A stretch of DNA of 22,496 bases, from positions 1-22,496 of IMG/VR virus record IMGVR_UViG_3300021375_000176; one strand, given 5' to 3'. The position numbers were made by a program, and so were the translations under genes. Source of the stretch: a virus. The notes beneath the pieces are model-generated. The model had not been told where the DNA came from. It worked only from the letters and a program-made list of their open reading frames with translations, and made no database searches. Shown piece by piece: positions 9,129 through 16,614 of the stretch. Position 1 is the first letter of the stretch, and each line of letters begins with the position of its first letter.

Positions 9129-10805
9129 TTATAATTGACTAAATTCTACTGGTACATTAGTTAATCTACCTGTATCGCTGTCAAATCTTGCATAACCAGC
9201 TGGGCCTGTAAATCCTGTAAAACGATTTTTAAGCACACTGATTTTAACTTTTTGTCTTTCAAACTCATCTTCTTCATATTTATTTCTGCTAAAACCAATA
9301 ATTTGAAAAGCAATTTGTTTAAGTGAACCTGAGCCCTTAAGCGCATCTTCAGTTATATTAGCTCCTTCTTCAAATGTTTTGGTGCCACCACCTGTTTTTC
9401 TTAAATGAGAAACTACTCCAATCCAAACATCAAATTTCTTGCAGCATTTTAATAAATCAGACATTAATTTATCCATTGACTCATTAACGCTTCCATCAAC
9501 CTCACTTACAGCTAATGTTATATGATCTAAATATATAAATTTACATCCGCTAGCCGCCATAAATTCAATTTTTTCCATTAATGAATTATCGCTAACCGAG
9601 CCTTGATGATCAAGTAAAGTTAATCTACCTTCACCAGCAACATCTTCCCAAGCATTTTTGCCTTCTTTGCCTTCTCGATCAAATTCAACGTCAGGTAAAG
9701 TTATACGTTTATTTAAATGCAATCCAATAAGTCCATCAAGTGTTTCTCTAATAGATTCTTCTAAGGACACAATACCTATTTGAATATTTGTTGTTTGAAG
9801 AATATGATAAATATCTTCTCTAACAAATGAAGATTTACCACTTCCTGTGCCTGCTGTAAATATTGTTAATTCGCCAGTTCTTCGCCCATAAGTCATTTTA
9901 TTAACTTCACCAAAACAATTTGGATATGGTATCGAATCTTCTCTCCTATCTTCATTAAATAATGCCCATGTATCGGCAGAATTTACAATTCCTGCAGGAG
10001 AGTAAGCTTCAGCATTCCATATGGCTTTTTCTAACTCATACAATTTGTCTGCTTTTAAATAATCATTAGCATCTTTTCCATGTCTACCCAATGCAGCTAT
10101 CTTAGCTTTGCCTGTACGAATAATTTTAGCACAAGCTTTTGCTCCATCATACCCTTGCTCATCTGCATCAAACATAAAAACAACTTCTTCAAAACTATTT
10201 AAATATTCTAAATTAGCTTGAATTTGTTTTCTTGCATTTCCTGCTCCATTAATAACTGATACTACTGGCCATTCTTGCTGTTTATTTAAGTATAATTGTT
10301 GAACAGACATAGCGTCTAAAGCGCCTTCGGTTACTACAATTTTCTTAGAGCTTCCTGGTGGAAACTTAGATTGTCCAAATAATTCATCATTATTTTTAAC
10401 TGAGCCGATAGCTGTAAACTTTTTATTTGCTACTTCTCTTTTTTCAAAACCAACAACTTTGCTTTTATTAGTAACTGGATAATAATGAAACTGAATAGTT
10501 GTGCCATCAGATTCGCTATAACCTACTTTAACTCCATAAAGCTCAGATATTGCTTTCTTAATTTTTCTTTCTTTAAAACCTCTTACAGGAAAGCTATTTA
10601 TTTCTTTTACTGTTTCTTTTTTATTCATAAATTCATTTCCTTGTGTTTGTTTATTTGTTTTTTCTTCTTTTACAAAGCCAGAATCTTCGCATCCAAAACA
10701 GAAATAAGTAAACTTATTACCGTTGTCATACACAGCTCTGTTATCATTCGATCCACAAGCTGGACAAGCCTCATGGCGAATAAATATGCCTGGTTGTTCT
10801 TTCAT
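9129..10805 (-). CDS. Bifunctional primase-helicase (T7 gp4-like)
   Basis: The 558-residue protein matches T7 gp4 (566) in length and domain order. It has an N-terminal zinc-binding domain (C14, C17, C36, C39), a TOPRIM primase core (VVTEGALDAMS with E160; FMFDADEQG with D213/D215; KDANDYL) and a RecA-like helicase with Walker A AGTGSGKSS (318-326). Walker B is FIYLDH (423-428), followed by VVSHLRK and SGSLKQIAFQIIGFSRN. An in-frame ATG at codon 60 (10628) is preceded by AAGGA at 9 bases. It would give a form without the zinc domain, like T7 gp4B, which starts at codon 64. The gene lies downstream of ribozyme G, with an AAAAGGAG site. Confidence 0.96.
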   Translation of the reverse strand: MKEQPGIFIRHEACPACGSNDNRAVYDNGNKFTYFCFGCEDSGFVKEEKTNKQTQGNEFMNKKETVKEINSFPVRGFKERKIKKAISELYGVKVGYSESDGTTIQFHYYPVTNKSKVVGFEKREVANKKFTAIGSVKNNDELFGQSKFPPGSSKKIVVTEGALDAMSVQQLYLNKQQEWPVVSVINGAGNARKQIQANLEYLNSFEEVVFMFDADEQGYDGAKACAKIIRTGKAKIAALGRHGKDANDYLKADKLYELEKAIWNAEAYSPAGIVNSADTWALFNEDRREDSIPYPNCFGEVNKMTYGRRTGELTIFTAGTGSGKSSFVREDIYHILQTTNIQIGIVSLEESIRETLDGLIGLHLNKRITLPDVEFDREGKEGKNAWEDVAGEGRLTLLDHQGSVSDNSLMEKIEFMAASGCKFIYLDHITLAVSEVDGSVNESMDKLMSDLLKCCKKFDVWIGVVSHLRKTGGGTKTFEEGANITEDALKGSGSLKQIAFQIIGFSRNKYEEDEFERQKVKISVLKNRFTGFTGPAGYARFDSDTGRLTNVPVEFSQL

Positions 10806-10832
10806 GCGTGTCTCCTTTTATATTATTTATAT

Positions 10833-10901
10833 CCGTTATCTCTTCAGATACGCCTTCAACGGTAGCGTATGACACCAGTTTTACCTGGTGTTTCGAGTAA
10901 C
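10833..10901 (-). ncRNA. Hammerhead-ribozyme-like element G (SSB/primase junction)
   Basis: Read on the minus strand: CUC-GAAA, stem III (ACACCAG/CUGGUGU, loop GUAAAA), GUC with predicted cleavage between 10871 and 10870. Then comes stem I (AUACGCU/GGCGUAU) with loop A-CCGUU-GAA, and CUGAAGA-GAU. Position 7 is A rather than U, which the hammerhead consensus allows. Loop CCGUU pairs with AACGG (10833-10837). Its stem III differs in sequence and loop from the other copies yet still pairs. GUUACUC before GAAA can alternatively pair with GAUAAC after the core. Confidence 0.8.
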
Positions 10902-10922
10902 TCTCTCCTCCAAGAAAGTTAC
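10897..10922 (-). other. 9-bp hairpin with GGAGG loop next to ribozyme G
   Basis: On the minus strand GTAACTTTC (10914-10922) pairs with GAGAGTTAC (10897-10905) around the loop TTGGAGGA. It shares GUUAC with the 5' flank of ribozyme G, so the two folds overlap. It lies in the 43 bases between the SSB stop and the ribozyme. Confidence 0.6.
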
Positions 10923-10936
10923 CGAGGGGTTCTTAC

Positions 10937-11488
10937 TTAAAACTCATCATCTGCATCAATGTCAAGATCTAATTCAGAATCATCTTTAAACGGCGATGCT
11001 TCAACAAATTCAGCGCCTTTTTCAATAGTTCCAAATTCCGAGCCAGGAGGAATATCAGCTTCATAAGGAATTAAATCAGATACTAAAACGTTTTTAAGCG
11101 ACATAGAAGTACCACTAGTTCCATTATATTTCCAATCGTACGTGTCATAAGAAATAGTTCCTTTAGATCCGTTACCCACAGTTACACCCACTAAAGGAAC
11201 AATCAAACCTGCGGCATCTTTAGTAAATACCCCCGGTGCTTTAAGCTCTTTCCCGCCTGCGGTAACCGCATTTGCCTTAAAAGTTAGCTTATATTGCCCT
11301 GTTTCATTACCATCTGCATCTTCAACCGGGCGTAAAGAACGTATTAAACCTTTCTTTTTAAATTCTGAAGCTGTTTTCTTATCAACATTAGCTGTTGCTG
11401 ACCATTGTTTTTTCTCAAAATTTAATTGAGGATTTTTAGGGTCGAGAAAACACCAACTTAATTCAACATTTTCTAATAAATTTGCCAT
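10937..11488 (-). CDS. Single-stranded DNA-binding protein (T7 gp2.5-like)
   Basis: The 183-residue protein has an OB-fold-like beta-rich body (about 1-150) with ELSWCFLDPKNPQ near the start, and a strongly acidic tail ending DLDIDADDEF. An acidic tail with terminal Phe is the hallmark of T7 gp2.5-class SSBs, which use it to contact DNA polymerase and primase-helicase. Its length is close to that of gp2.5 (232), and it lies between the exonuclease and primase-helicase genes, the expected partners. The ribosome site is AAGGAG, with the start adjacent to the exonuclease stop. Body motifs alone are weak; the tail and context carry the call. Confidence 0.85.
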   Translation of the reverse strand: MANLLENVELSWCFLDPKNPQLNFEKKQWSATANVDKKTASEFKKKGLIRSLRPVEDADGNETGQYKLTFKANAVTAGGKELKAPGVFTKDAAGLIVPLVGVTVGNGSKGTISYDTYDWKYNGTSGTSMSLKNVLVSDLIPYEADIPPGSEFGTIEKGAEFVEASPFKDDSELDLDIDADDEF

Positions 11489-12346
11489 TTATATTTCTCC
11501 TTTTCTTAATATTTGTGGAAGATTCCACATTTCATTTTTTGCTCTTCTCATCCAAAGCAATCTTCCCATTTCAACCATCACACATTTGTGAAATTCTCCA
11601 TAGGCATTTTTATAAGCTTTAGCAATTGCAACCCAAGCATCATCAATTTCAGGATTTGCAGCTAATATTTTTTCAGCAGTTACTTTTCCTATTTTAGGAA
11701 CGCCTTGAATATTATCTACAGAATCACCAGTTAACATTTGAAATTGCATTGATCTCATGCCGTCAAACTCTGTTACATAACTTGCTTCTTCTTTTCTAAA
11801 GTTATATTTATTGCCAGGAACCATCCAAAGATCTTTGTCTACAGTGCATATGCATGTACCATCAGGGTCTTTAGTTTGGGCAATAGCTAAAGTATCATCC
11901 GCTTCTTCATCAACGCTTATAACCACATCATATTTATCAATTAAATAATTCCTTACTTTTTGGTAATAATACGGTTTTTCAGAAGTTCTATTTCCTTTAT
12001 AAGGCTTAGTTACAGCAATGTCTTTTCTAAAATTAGTATCTCCCGATAAATGAATTTCAAAAGTTTCACATTGTGCCTCTCGTGCTATTTTTAAAATAAA
12101 ATTGTCAATAAATTCAACACACGATTTCCATTTAGTTAAACGAATATCTCCAGCTTCAATTTCTAATTCTTCATCGCCAAAATCCATTAAATCGTTAGCT
12201 GAGTCTTGAGCAAATCTTTTACTTTCTCTTGAATCTAGCACTTCGCCACCACTATTTACAACATCGAAATAATTAGTTTGGCCCCAATTTGCTGACCAAT
12301 ATACTAATACGTCTCCGTCAATTAGCGCTTTCATTTGTTTCTTCAT
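11489..12346 (-). CDS. 5'-3' exonuclease (T7 gp6-like, FEN/PIN fold)
   Basis: The 285-residue nuclease removes RNA primers and degrades DNA 5' to 3'. Metal-binding acidic clusters of the FEN family appear in order: LIDGDVL (D10, D12), VDEEADD (E147, E148, D150, D151), TVDKDLWMVPG (D170, D172) and LTGDSVDNIQGVPKIG (D208, D211). The last is followed by the helix-hairpin-helix GVPKIGKVTAEKIL that binds DNA. It begins inside the last codons of the GIY-YIG gene (29-base overlap) with a GGAGTAAGAT site. It is grouped with SSB, primase-helicase and polymerase. Confidence 0.93.
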   Translation of the reverse strand: MKKQMKALIDGDVLVYWSANWGQTNYFDVVNSGGEVLDSRESKRFAQDSANDLMDFGDEELEIEAGDIRLTKWKSCVEFIDNFILKIAREAQCETFEIHLSGDTNFRKDIAVTKPYKGNRTSEKPYYYQKVRNYLIDKYDVVISVDEEADDTLAIAQTKDPDGTCICTVDKDLWMVPGNKYNFRKEEASYVTEFDGMRSMQFQMLTGDSVDNIQGVPKIGKVTAEKILAANPEIDDAWVAIAKAYKNAYGEFHKCVMVEMGRLLWMRRAKNEMWNLPQILRKGEI

Positions 12347-12845
12347 ATCTTACTCCAAAATATTGAGAAATAATCCATTCAATTTCTTGGGGACTAGCAT
12401 TAAACCACTCGTTTTGTCGTTTGTACTTAGTTCCTAAAATTTGATGAATTTGTCCCTCAGTTTCATGTCTATCTTCAGTATAAAATTTACTATACAATTT
12501 ATAAGACCTATGCGGATCTCCAGTTTGGTATTTATTTAATCTATCTTTAGCATTAATACTCATACCAACTTTAACCCAGCCTTTAAAAGCTTTATTAATC
12601 ATAATATAAATTTCGCCGGAAATATCTTTGCTGTCTAATTCAGCATGTGACCATGCATCATCTAACGATTTAAATATTCCAGGTTTATGAATTTTGCTTG
12701 TAATGGGAATATATTTTCCATCCAAGAACATTCGCTTTTTATTGTATTTTATTTTAAAACATGTTCTACAGAACTTATGTTTGCCTTTTACTGACCAATT
12801 AGTTCCTTCAACAAGCTCTACTTTACAACTTGTGCATGTACTCAT
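12318..12845 (-). CDS. GIY-YIG / T5orf172-type nuclease with N-terminal zinc finger
   Basis: This 175-residue protein has an N-terminal CxxC...CxxC zinc finger (C4, C7, C26, C29) and a degenerate GIY-YIG domain. The domain includes GEIYIM (77-82) in place of GIY, WVKVGMS (90-96) in place of YIG, R102 in DRLNKYQTGDPHRS, a Glu in RHETEGQIH and a final NEWF (145-148). The spacing and EWF ending match T5orf172/MUG113-type phage nucleases. It has its own promoter-like site (12863-12884) and AATAGGAG ribosome site. It could be a free-standing homing endonuclease or a DNA-processing enzyme of the replication module; the sequence does not decide. Confidence 0.8.
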   Translation of the reverse strand: MSTCTSCKVELVEGTNWSVKGKHKFCRTCFKIKYNKKRMFLDGKYIPITSKIHKPGIFKSLDDAWSHAELDSKDISGEIYIMINKAFKGWVKVGMSINAKDRLNKYQTGDPHRSYKLYSKFYTEDRHETEGQIHQILGTKYKRQNEWFNASPQEIEWIISQYFGVRYEETNESAN

Positions 12846-12862
12846 ATATCTCCTATTTTTAA

Positions 12863-12884
12863 TATATACTATACAACCGCGTAA
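12863..12884 (-). promoter_or_regulatory. Putative phage RNAP promoter P5
   Basis: The minus-strand sequence is GTTACGCGGTTGTATAGTATAT, one of five sites sharing TACGCGGATGTATA (here GGTTG for GGATG). It lies just after the TAG stop of the 62-residue gene and about 20 bases before the GIY-YIG start codon. TATA followed by a purine resembles the initiation end of T7-class promoters. Confidence 0.6.
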
Positions 12885-13073
12885 CTAATCATCTAACATT
12901 TCATCGTCGTTAGGCAAAAGATCCTCATCAACAAAAAATCCTTGATCATTATAAAATTCTTCATCTCGTGAGCCGTCTGTTCTATTAATTAAAAATATTA
13001 ATTTATCAATAGCTTCTGGGTCTCCTGTGCTAAGTCCGTAATGCTCGCATAGCTCTTCAAATTCGCTTGCCAT
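12885..13073 (-). CDS. Small acidic hypothetical protein
   Basis: This ORF encodes 62 residues, very acidic overall (PNDDEMLDD at the C-terminus), with no Zn or membrane motif and no family recognised. AAGGAG precedes the ATG. It is the first gene after the RNA polymerase. A very acidic small protein next to the RNAP could be a polymerase regulator or a DNA mimic, but this is only a guess from charge and position. Confidence 0.7.
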   Translation of the reverse strand: MASEFEELCEHYGLSTGDPEAIDKLIFLINRTDGSRDEEFYNDQGFFVDEDLLPNDDEMLDD

Positions 13074-13096
13074 ACTTTACTCCTTATTAATTATAT

Positions 13097-13144
13097 GTGA
13101 GGAAGCCTAACCTCTTACGAGATTATATATTTAGCTTCCTTCAC
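13097..13144 (-). other. Large hairpin spanning the RNAP stop codon
   Basis: On the minus strand GTGAAGGAAGC (13134-13144) pairs with GCTTCCTCAC (13097-13106) with one bulge. An inner 7-bp stem TAATCTC/GAGGTTA is closed by a GUAA (GNRA) tetraloop. The RNAP TAA stop (13115-13117) is part of that loop. There is no T-run after it, so a processing or stability element is likelier than a terminator. Confidence 0.65.
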
Positions 13145-15346
13145 ATCTTGTATATCTAAATTACCATACATTACTGGATGAGCATGCAGCCCAAACGTTT
13201 TAAGAGTGTCACCTAATTGATCTTTTTCAAAGATTTCAATAAATGTTTCTTTAAATGTTTCTAACAATAATGATGTTTCTGCAGCATTAACAGAAAATTG
13301 ATCATGAATCATCATAAACGATTCAACTCCTTTATCAGCTAAATTAGCTATAGTTAATGTTAATAACGCAGCATCTTGTGAATGCACGAAATTAGCGCTT
13401 ATTCCTTTAGCATGATCGCTTTTCATTGGTTTATCTATAAACAATTGAAACGACAATTGTACTAATTTTCCAGCAAAACTACAATTAACTCTTCCTGTTT
13501 CAATTCTGGAATAATCTTGAAACGCTGTAAATCCTGATTCAGTTTTCCAAGTTACTAAAGCTTTGCCGTTATTTCTTCTTAAAGCTTCTTCAACTCCAAG
13601 CTTTAATGCTTCTTTAGCTTGAGTTTGTCTAGGAAATGCTGATTCAACGCCATCGTAAATTGCTGTACCTACGTAAGAAGCATCATCAAAACTCATTTCT
13701 GACAACACGCTAAAACCATGTTCTCTGCGATCATCATAAGTTTGTTCTTGAATGCATTCTCTTCCCGCATCATAATAATATGACATAGTAGGTCTTTTAC
13801 ATAGCTTACGCCAGGCTTTATTACCTAAATTTTCATAATTTTTATAAGCAAATCCGCCGTTTAACACAGAATTAGCAATTACCATATAAGCATCACCAAT
13901 TTCTTGGGTTGGATGGTTGATAACATTAGTTTCTTGAGCACCAACAGTATCTCTAGTTACGGCTGATAAAACTTGCAAACCAGAATTAGTTGCATCTAAT
14001 CCAATTGGCAAATGACAAACATAACTTTCACCCTGCTCATGATATTTTTTCCATTCTAGTACGGCAGCCATTAATTGAAATTTAGATTTCTTTTCATTTT
14101 TAAATTGATCTAACCATTTTGAATTTGTTAAATCTTCTGCAGCTTCTAAAATTTCATCCATATGCACCCATACAAATAACACTCTATCATCCATAGCTAA
14201 TTTATCTTCTCCCATACAATTTGCTGTATGAACCGCTAAATTATATAAAACATCATCGGTTACAGATGCACCATTTTTAAAAATTAACAAACTTTTAGCT
14301 AAATCAGAGCCTGTTGGCTCAAAATAATTAACAACAGGATACATACGCCCCCGACTATCTAATTGAAAATCATAATGAAAAGTTTTATTACGCATTCTTT
14401 GCGCCATAAAAGCTACTTTATCAAATTCATATCTTTTTGACGAGGCCCTTACAAGATCAAGAGGTTCGCTTGTTTTTTCTTTAAACCAACCTGAAGCTTT
14501 TCTTTTGCTATATTTTTTGCTTCTTCCATCTATTTGAACAGTTGTTAAGCCTTTTTTCATTAATTGCTGACTTACATTTGCTAAATACCACTTTTTTGCT
14601 TGTTCTCCTACAAAATCTGAAATTCTTCTAAATTTCATTAACGAATACAAAGCATTAGAAACTTCTTCAGCATCAGTTGCTTTAGGAATAAATTTATGCT
14701 TATTTTCATCCATTTGCAATAATATTGGCAATAAATCCTCGTTTACTTGAAATTTAGTGCTGCCATAAGCATTTAAAGCTGCATAAACTTTAGGCATTTT
14801 TGCATGCGTATATTGAGAAGTTAAAGATTTAGGCATCTTTTTAACAATTGTTCTTCCATCTTTTCTTGGATGGGTCCAATAAGTGTATTCTTCTTTAGGA
14901 AGTTCTAATTCTGAAATTGTTAATTGTTCTTTAAAATAATCAAATAATAAATTATTTTCATTTATAAAGTCTAATTTGTTTAATTTCATAACTCCTTGTC
15001 TTTCAGTTACTTTGTCTATATAATTTAAAGACTTTAAAGAACCAAATGCTTCTACTCCAGCCGATATTAAAGCGTATTTAACTTTTCTATTAGTGCCTGC
15101 TTTTAAATTAAACGTCGTAAATTTGTTCATTTCAATAGCAAGACTTTCAGCTGCCGTAGTTAATCCCGTTCCTTTAGAAATTGCTTTTATTGTGTGGTCT
15201 AAAATTAACTTTGCTAAACCCCGAACATTATCTGTCCCTAATAATACTTTTCTAAAAGCAGACTTAGGTCCCCTAGGTATAGCAGCGGTCATATGATTTA
15301 TTTGACCGGTTATTTGTAGAAGCAATGTTTCTCTTCTATTTTCCAT
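13115..15346 (-). CDS. Phage single-subunit DNA-directed RNA polymerase (T7-like)
   Basis: The 743-residue polymerase (T7 has 883; the shortening is mainly N-terminal) has all family motifs. These are DSRGRMYP (DxxGR, 330-334), motif A LDATNSGLQ (D451), motif B KRPTMSYYYD (K517, Y525; T7 has YG at the end, here YD), then ANFVHSQD (651-658) and motif C HDQF (H681-D682). It should transcribe the phage middle and late genes from the repeated GGATGTATA sites. It has a strong AAAAGGAGGG ribosome site, is preceded by two very small genes, and is the largest gene of the middle region. It is not closely similar to the RNAP-like domain at the left edge: the shared residues are essentially the catalytic motifs. 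Confidence 0.96.
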   Translation of the reverse strand: MENRRETLLLQITGQINHMTAAIPRGPKSAFRKVLLGTDNVRGLAKLILDHTIKAISKGTGLTTAAESLAIEMNKFTTFNLKAGTNRKVKYALISAGVEAFGSLKSLNYIDKVTERQGVMKLNKLDFINENNLLFDYFKEQLTISELELPKEEYTYWTHPRKDGRTIVKKMPKSLTSQYTHAKMPKVYAALNAYGSTKFQVNEDLLPILLQMDENKHKFIPKATDAEEVSNALYSLMKFRRISDFVGEQAKKWYLANVSQQLMKKGLTTVQIDGRSKKYSKRKASGWFKEKTSEPLDLVRASSKRYEFDKVAFMAQRMRNKTFHYDFQLDSRGRMYPVVNYFEPTGSDLAKSLLIFKNGASVTDDVLYNLAVHTANCMGEDKLAMDDRVLFVWVHMDEILEAAEDLTNSKWLDQFKNEKKSKFQLMAAVLEWKKYHEQGESYVCHLPIGLDATNSGLQVLSAVTRDTVGAQETNVINHPTQEIGDAYMVIANSVLNGGFAYKNYENLGNKAWRKLCKRPTMSYYYDAGRECIQEQTYDDRREHGFSVLSEMSFDDASYVGTAIYDGVESAFPRQTQAKEALKLGVEEALRRNNGKALVTWKTESGFTAFQDYSRIETGRVNCSFAGKLVQLSFQLFIDKPMKSDHAKGISANFVHSQDAALLTLTIANLADKGVESFMMIHDQFSVNAAETSLLLETFKETFIEIFEKDQLGDTLKTFGLHAHPVMYGNLDIQDVKEAKYIIS

Positions 15347-15358
15347 CTATCCCTCCTT

Positions 15359-15490
15359 TTATCTACGCAAAATCAATCTTTTTATAAGATAATAAACAAA
15401 TCCTATATGATAGGCTATTTTAAAAATAACCCAATATAATAATTTATCTATTGGAGTTTTATTTTTTGCTTTATTATTTTTATAATCCAT
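15359..15490 (-). CDS. Very small membrane protein upstream of the RNAP
   Basis: This ORF encodes 43 residues: a lysine-rich N-terminus (MDYKNNKAKNKTPIDK), then a hydrophobic segment (LLYWVIFKIAYHIGFVYYLI) and a basic end KRLILRR. That is one predicted transmembrane helix. AGGAG lies 6 bases before the ATG and the stop is 12 bases before the RNAP start codon. The family is unknown; the clean ribosome site and position in a packed operon support it. Confidence 0.6.
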   Translation of the reverse strand: MDYKNNKAKNKTPIDKLLYWVIFKIAYHIGFVYYLIKRLILRR

Positions 15491-15499
15491 TTATTACTC

Positions 15500-15679
15500 C
15501 TATCTATTCCAATCTTTTTTCCAAAAATTTCTTGGTTTTACATAGTTTTTTATTTCTTTACCAACATTTTCTTTACCATTAATGTTTTTATCTAACAAAT
15601 CCCATTCTAAATCAGTTTTGCTTTTTTGATTTTTAACATGTTCAGCTAATTCTTTAAAAGTTCGTCTAACTAATTTCAT
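15500..15679 (-). CDS. Small basic hypothetical protein
   Basis: This ORF encodes 59 residues, beginning MKLVRRTFKELAEHVKNQKS, lysine-rich and without cysteines. The start ATG overlaps the stop of the 92-residue gene as ATGA, implying translational coupling. It ends with an AGGAG that serves the next gene. No family was recognised. Confidence 0.65.
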   Translation of the reverse strand: MKLVRRTFKELAEHVKNQKSKTDLEWDLLDKNINGKENVGKEIKNYVKPRNFWKKDWNR

Positions 15680-15954
15680 AAGAAATCACTCATTGACATG
15701 CCAGCATCTTTCATAGCATCAAAATCTTTACGTTTAGATTCGTTTCTAAATTCTTCAGCATCCGAATCATGCCTATCATCATAATTTGAAAAAGGAGACA
15801 AAGGCGCTAATGGTACGGGCCTTTCCGTTTCTTTTTTAGATTTTACTATTTTTATAGCATCAGGTGTCCATTTAGAATTAATCTCTGGATTGTCTGCTAG
15901 TATTTCAGTTCTTGCTTTATTAGCTTCTAACATTTTTTCTTCGATCGTTTTCAT
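15676..15954 (-). CDS. Hypothetical protein, probably largely disordered
   Basis: This ORF encodes 92 residues, highly charged, with a proline stretch (RPVPLAPLSPF) and a DDRHDSDAEE segment in the middle. A short conserved-looking end (MKDAGMSMSDFL) is reminiscent of a scaffold or interaction tail. ACAAGGAG precedes the ATG. It is the first gene after ribozyme F, whose predicted 3' cleavage product would carry it. The function is unknown. Confidence 0.7.
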   Translation of the reverse strand: MKTIEEKMLEANKARTEILADNPEINSKWTPDAIKIVKSKKETERPVPLAPLSPFSNYDDRHDSDAEEFRNESKRKDFDAMKDAGMSMSDFL

Positions 15955-15973
15955 ATTTCTCCTTGTATTAATT

Positions 15974-16030
15974 GAGTTATCTCATCAGTTAGAACTTCAA
16001 CTCTGTTCTAAGACGCCCGAAGGCGTTTCG
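15974..16030 (-). ncRNA. Hammerhead-ribozyme-like element F
   Basis: Read on the minus strand: C-GAAA, stem III ACGCC-UUCG-GGCGU, C17 with predicted cleavage between 16012 and 16011, stem I UUAGAAC/GUUCUAA with loop A-GAGUU-GAA, then CUGAUGA-GAU. Loop GAGUU pairs with AACUC (15974-15978). A second CGAAACGCCUUCGGGC copy lies just upstream (16031-16050). The element lies between a small membrane-protein gene and the 92-residue gene. Confidence 0.85.
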
Positions 16031-16050
16031 TGTTGCCCGAAGGCGTTTCG
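16031..16050 (-). repeat. Partial duplication of ribozyme F stem III
   Basis: CGAAACGCCTTCGGGC is repeated 20 bases upstream of the functional copy, but it is followed by AACAC instead of GUC and so has no cleavage triplet. Its CGCC could pair with the GGCG of the downstream copy, giving an alternative longer stem III. It begins 3 bases after the stop codon at 16054. Confidence 0.8.
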
Positions 16051-16053
16051 AAT

Positions 16054-16152
16054 TTATGCATCTAAAATTATTAAGCTTAAAACAAATCCTAAAACTAATA
16101 ATTGACCAAACATTATCCATTCTGGCAAAGTGCTCAAAGTCCAACCACTCAT
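16054..16152 (-). CDS. Very small membrane protein
   Basis: This ORF encodes 32 residues, with a short polar N-terminus (MSGWTLSTLPEW) and one hydrophobic helix (IMFGQLLVLGFVLSLIIL). The ATG overlaps the lipoprotein stop as ATGA, and GGAGGAAGAGGT lies just upstream as ribosome site. The pair lipoprotein plus membrane peptide suggests a joint function in the envelope. The family is unknown. Confidence 0.6.
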   Translation of the reverse strand: MSGWTLSTLPEWIMFGQLLVLGFVLSLIILDA

Positions 16153-16322
16153 ACCTCTTCCTCCACCATTATAGGTTTATTTCCTAACCAGCCTATGCAT
16201 CCTTGAGCATCTGCAGGCGCACATTCTATTTGCCCTCTAGTTTGATGCTCGATCATTTGTTGTTCAAGTTCGCCGCAGCCAACTAAAGCAAGCATAGAAA
16301 TTATTACTACATATTTTATCAT
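16149..16322 (-). CDS. Small phage lipoprotein
   Basis: This ORF encodes 57 residues. A signal peptide MIKYVVIISMLALVGC ends in the lipobox LVGC (C16 lipidated), leaving a 42-residue mature part with two further cysteines (C35, C42). AAGGA precedes the ATG. Small lipoproteins expressed outside the lysis cassette, as in T5 Llp, often block superinfection by masking the receptor. An outer-membrane spanin is the alternative, but no partner spanin or holin is visible here. The lipobox is seen in the sequence; the function is inference. Confidence 0.7.
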   Translation of the reverse strand: MIKYVVIISMLALVGCGELEQQMIEHQTRGQIECAPADAQGCIGWLGNKPIMVEEEV

Positions 16323-16343
16323 AATTTATCCTTATATTTATAA

Positions 16344-16610
16344 TTACCATTTAATCCATTTTGGAACCACAAAAGCTTTATCGTGCATACATCTTTCTAA
16401 ATGATCTAATGTATTAGATTCGTCTTCAGTTAATCCTTCAAAAACAACCGCTTCGGCTTTTTCTGGAATTCCTTCTCCTGTAAAACGTTTTCTAAAGTAC
16501 ATTAAATTACCAAGCAAATTTTCTGCTTCTTTTATAAAAACTTTTATTACTTTTCTATTATATATTCTCGATCTATAATCCCACAATTCATTTCCATCAT
16601 CATCATACAT
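16344..16610 (-). CDS. Hypothetical protein
   Basis: This ORF encodes 88 residues, with one cysteine, mixed charge, and a conserved-looking end HDKAFVVPKWIKW. AAAGGAAT lies upstream of the ATG. It follows the ThyA-like gene by 4 bases and is surely co-transcribed with it. No family or motif was recognised. Confidence 0.7.
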   Translation of the reverse strand: MYDDDGNELWDYRSRIYNRKVIKVFIKEAENLLGNLMYFRKRFTGEGIPEKAEAVVFEGLTEDESNTLDHLERCMHDKAFVVPKWIKW

Positions 16611-16614
16611 ATTA

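Noticed and set aside
9161-9346. 61-codon minus-strand frame inside the primase-helicase gene
   Set aside because: Same strand, different frame, covered by conserved helicase sequence; lysine/leucine-rich frame shadow.
10485-10865. Open + strand frame of 126 codons
   Set aside because: Antisense to the primase zinc domain and ribozyme G, Phe/Ile/Tyr-rich, and no ribosome site.
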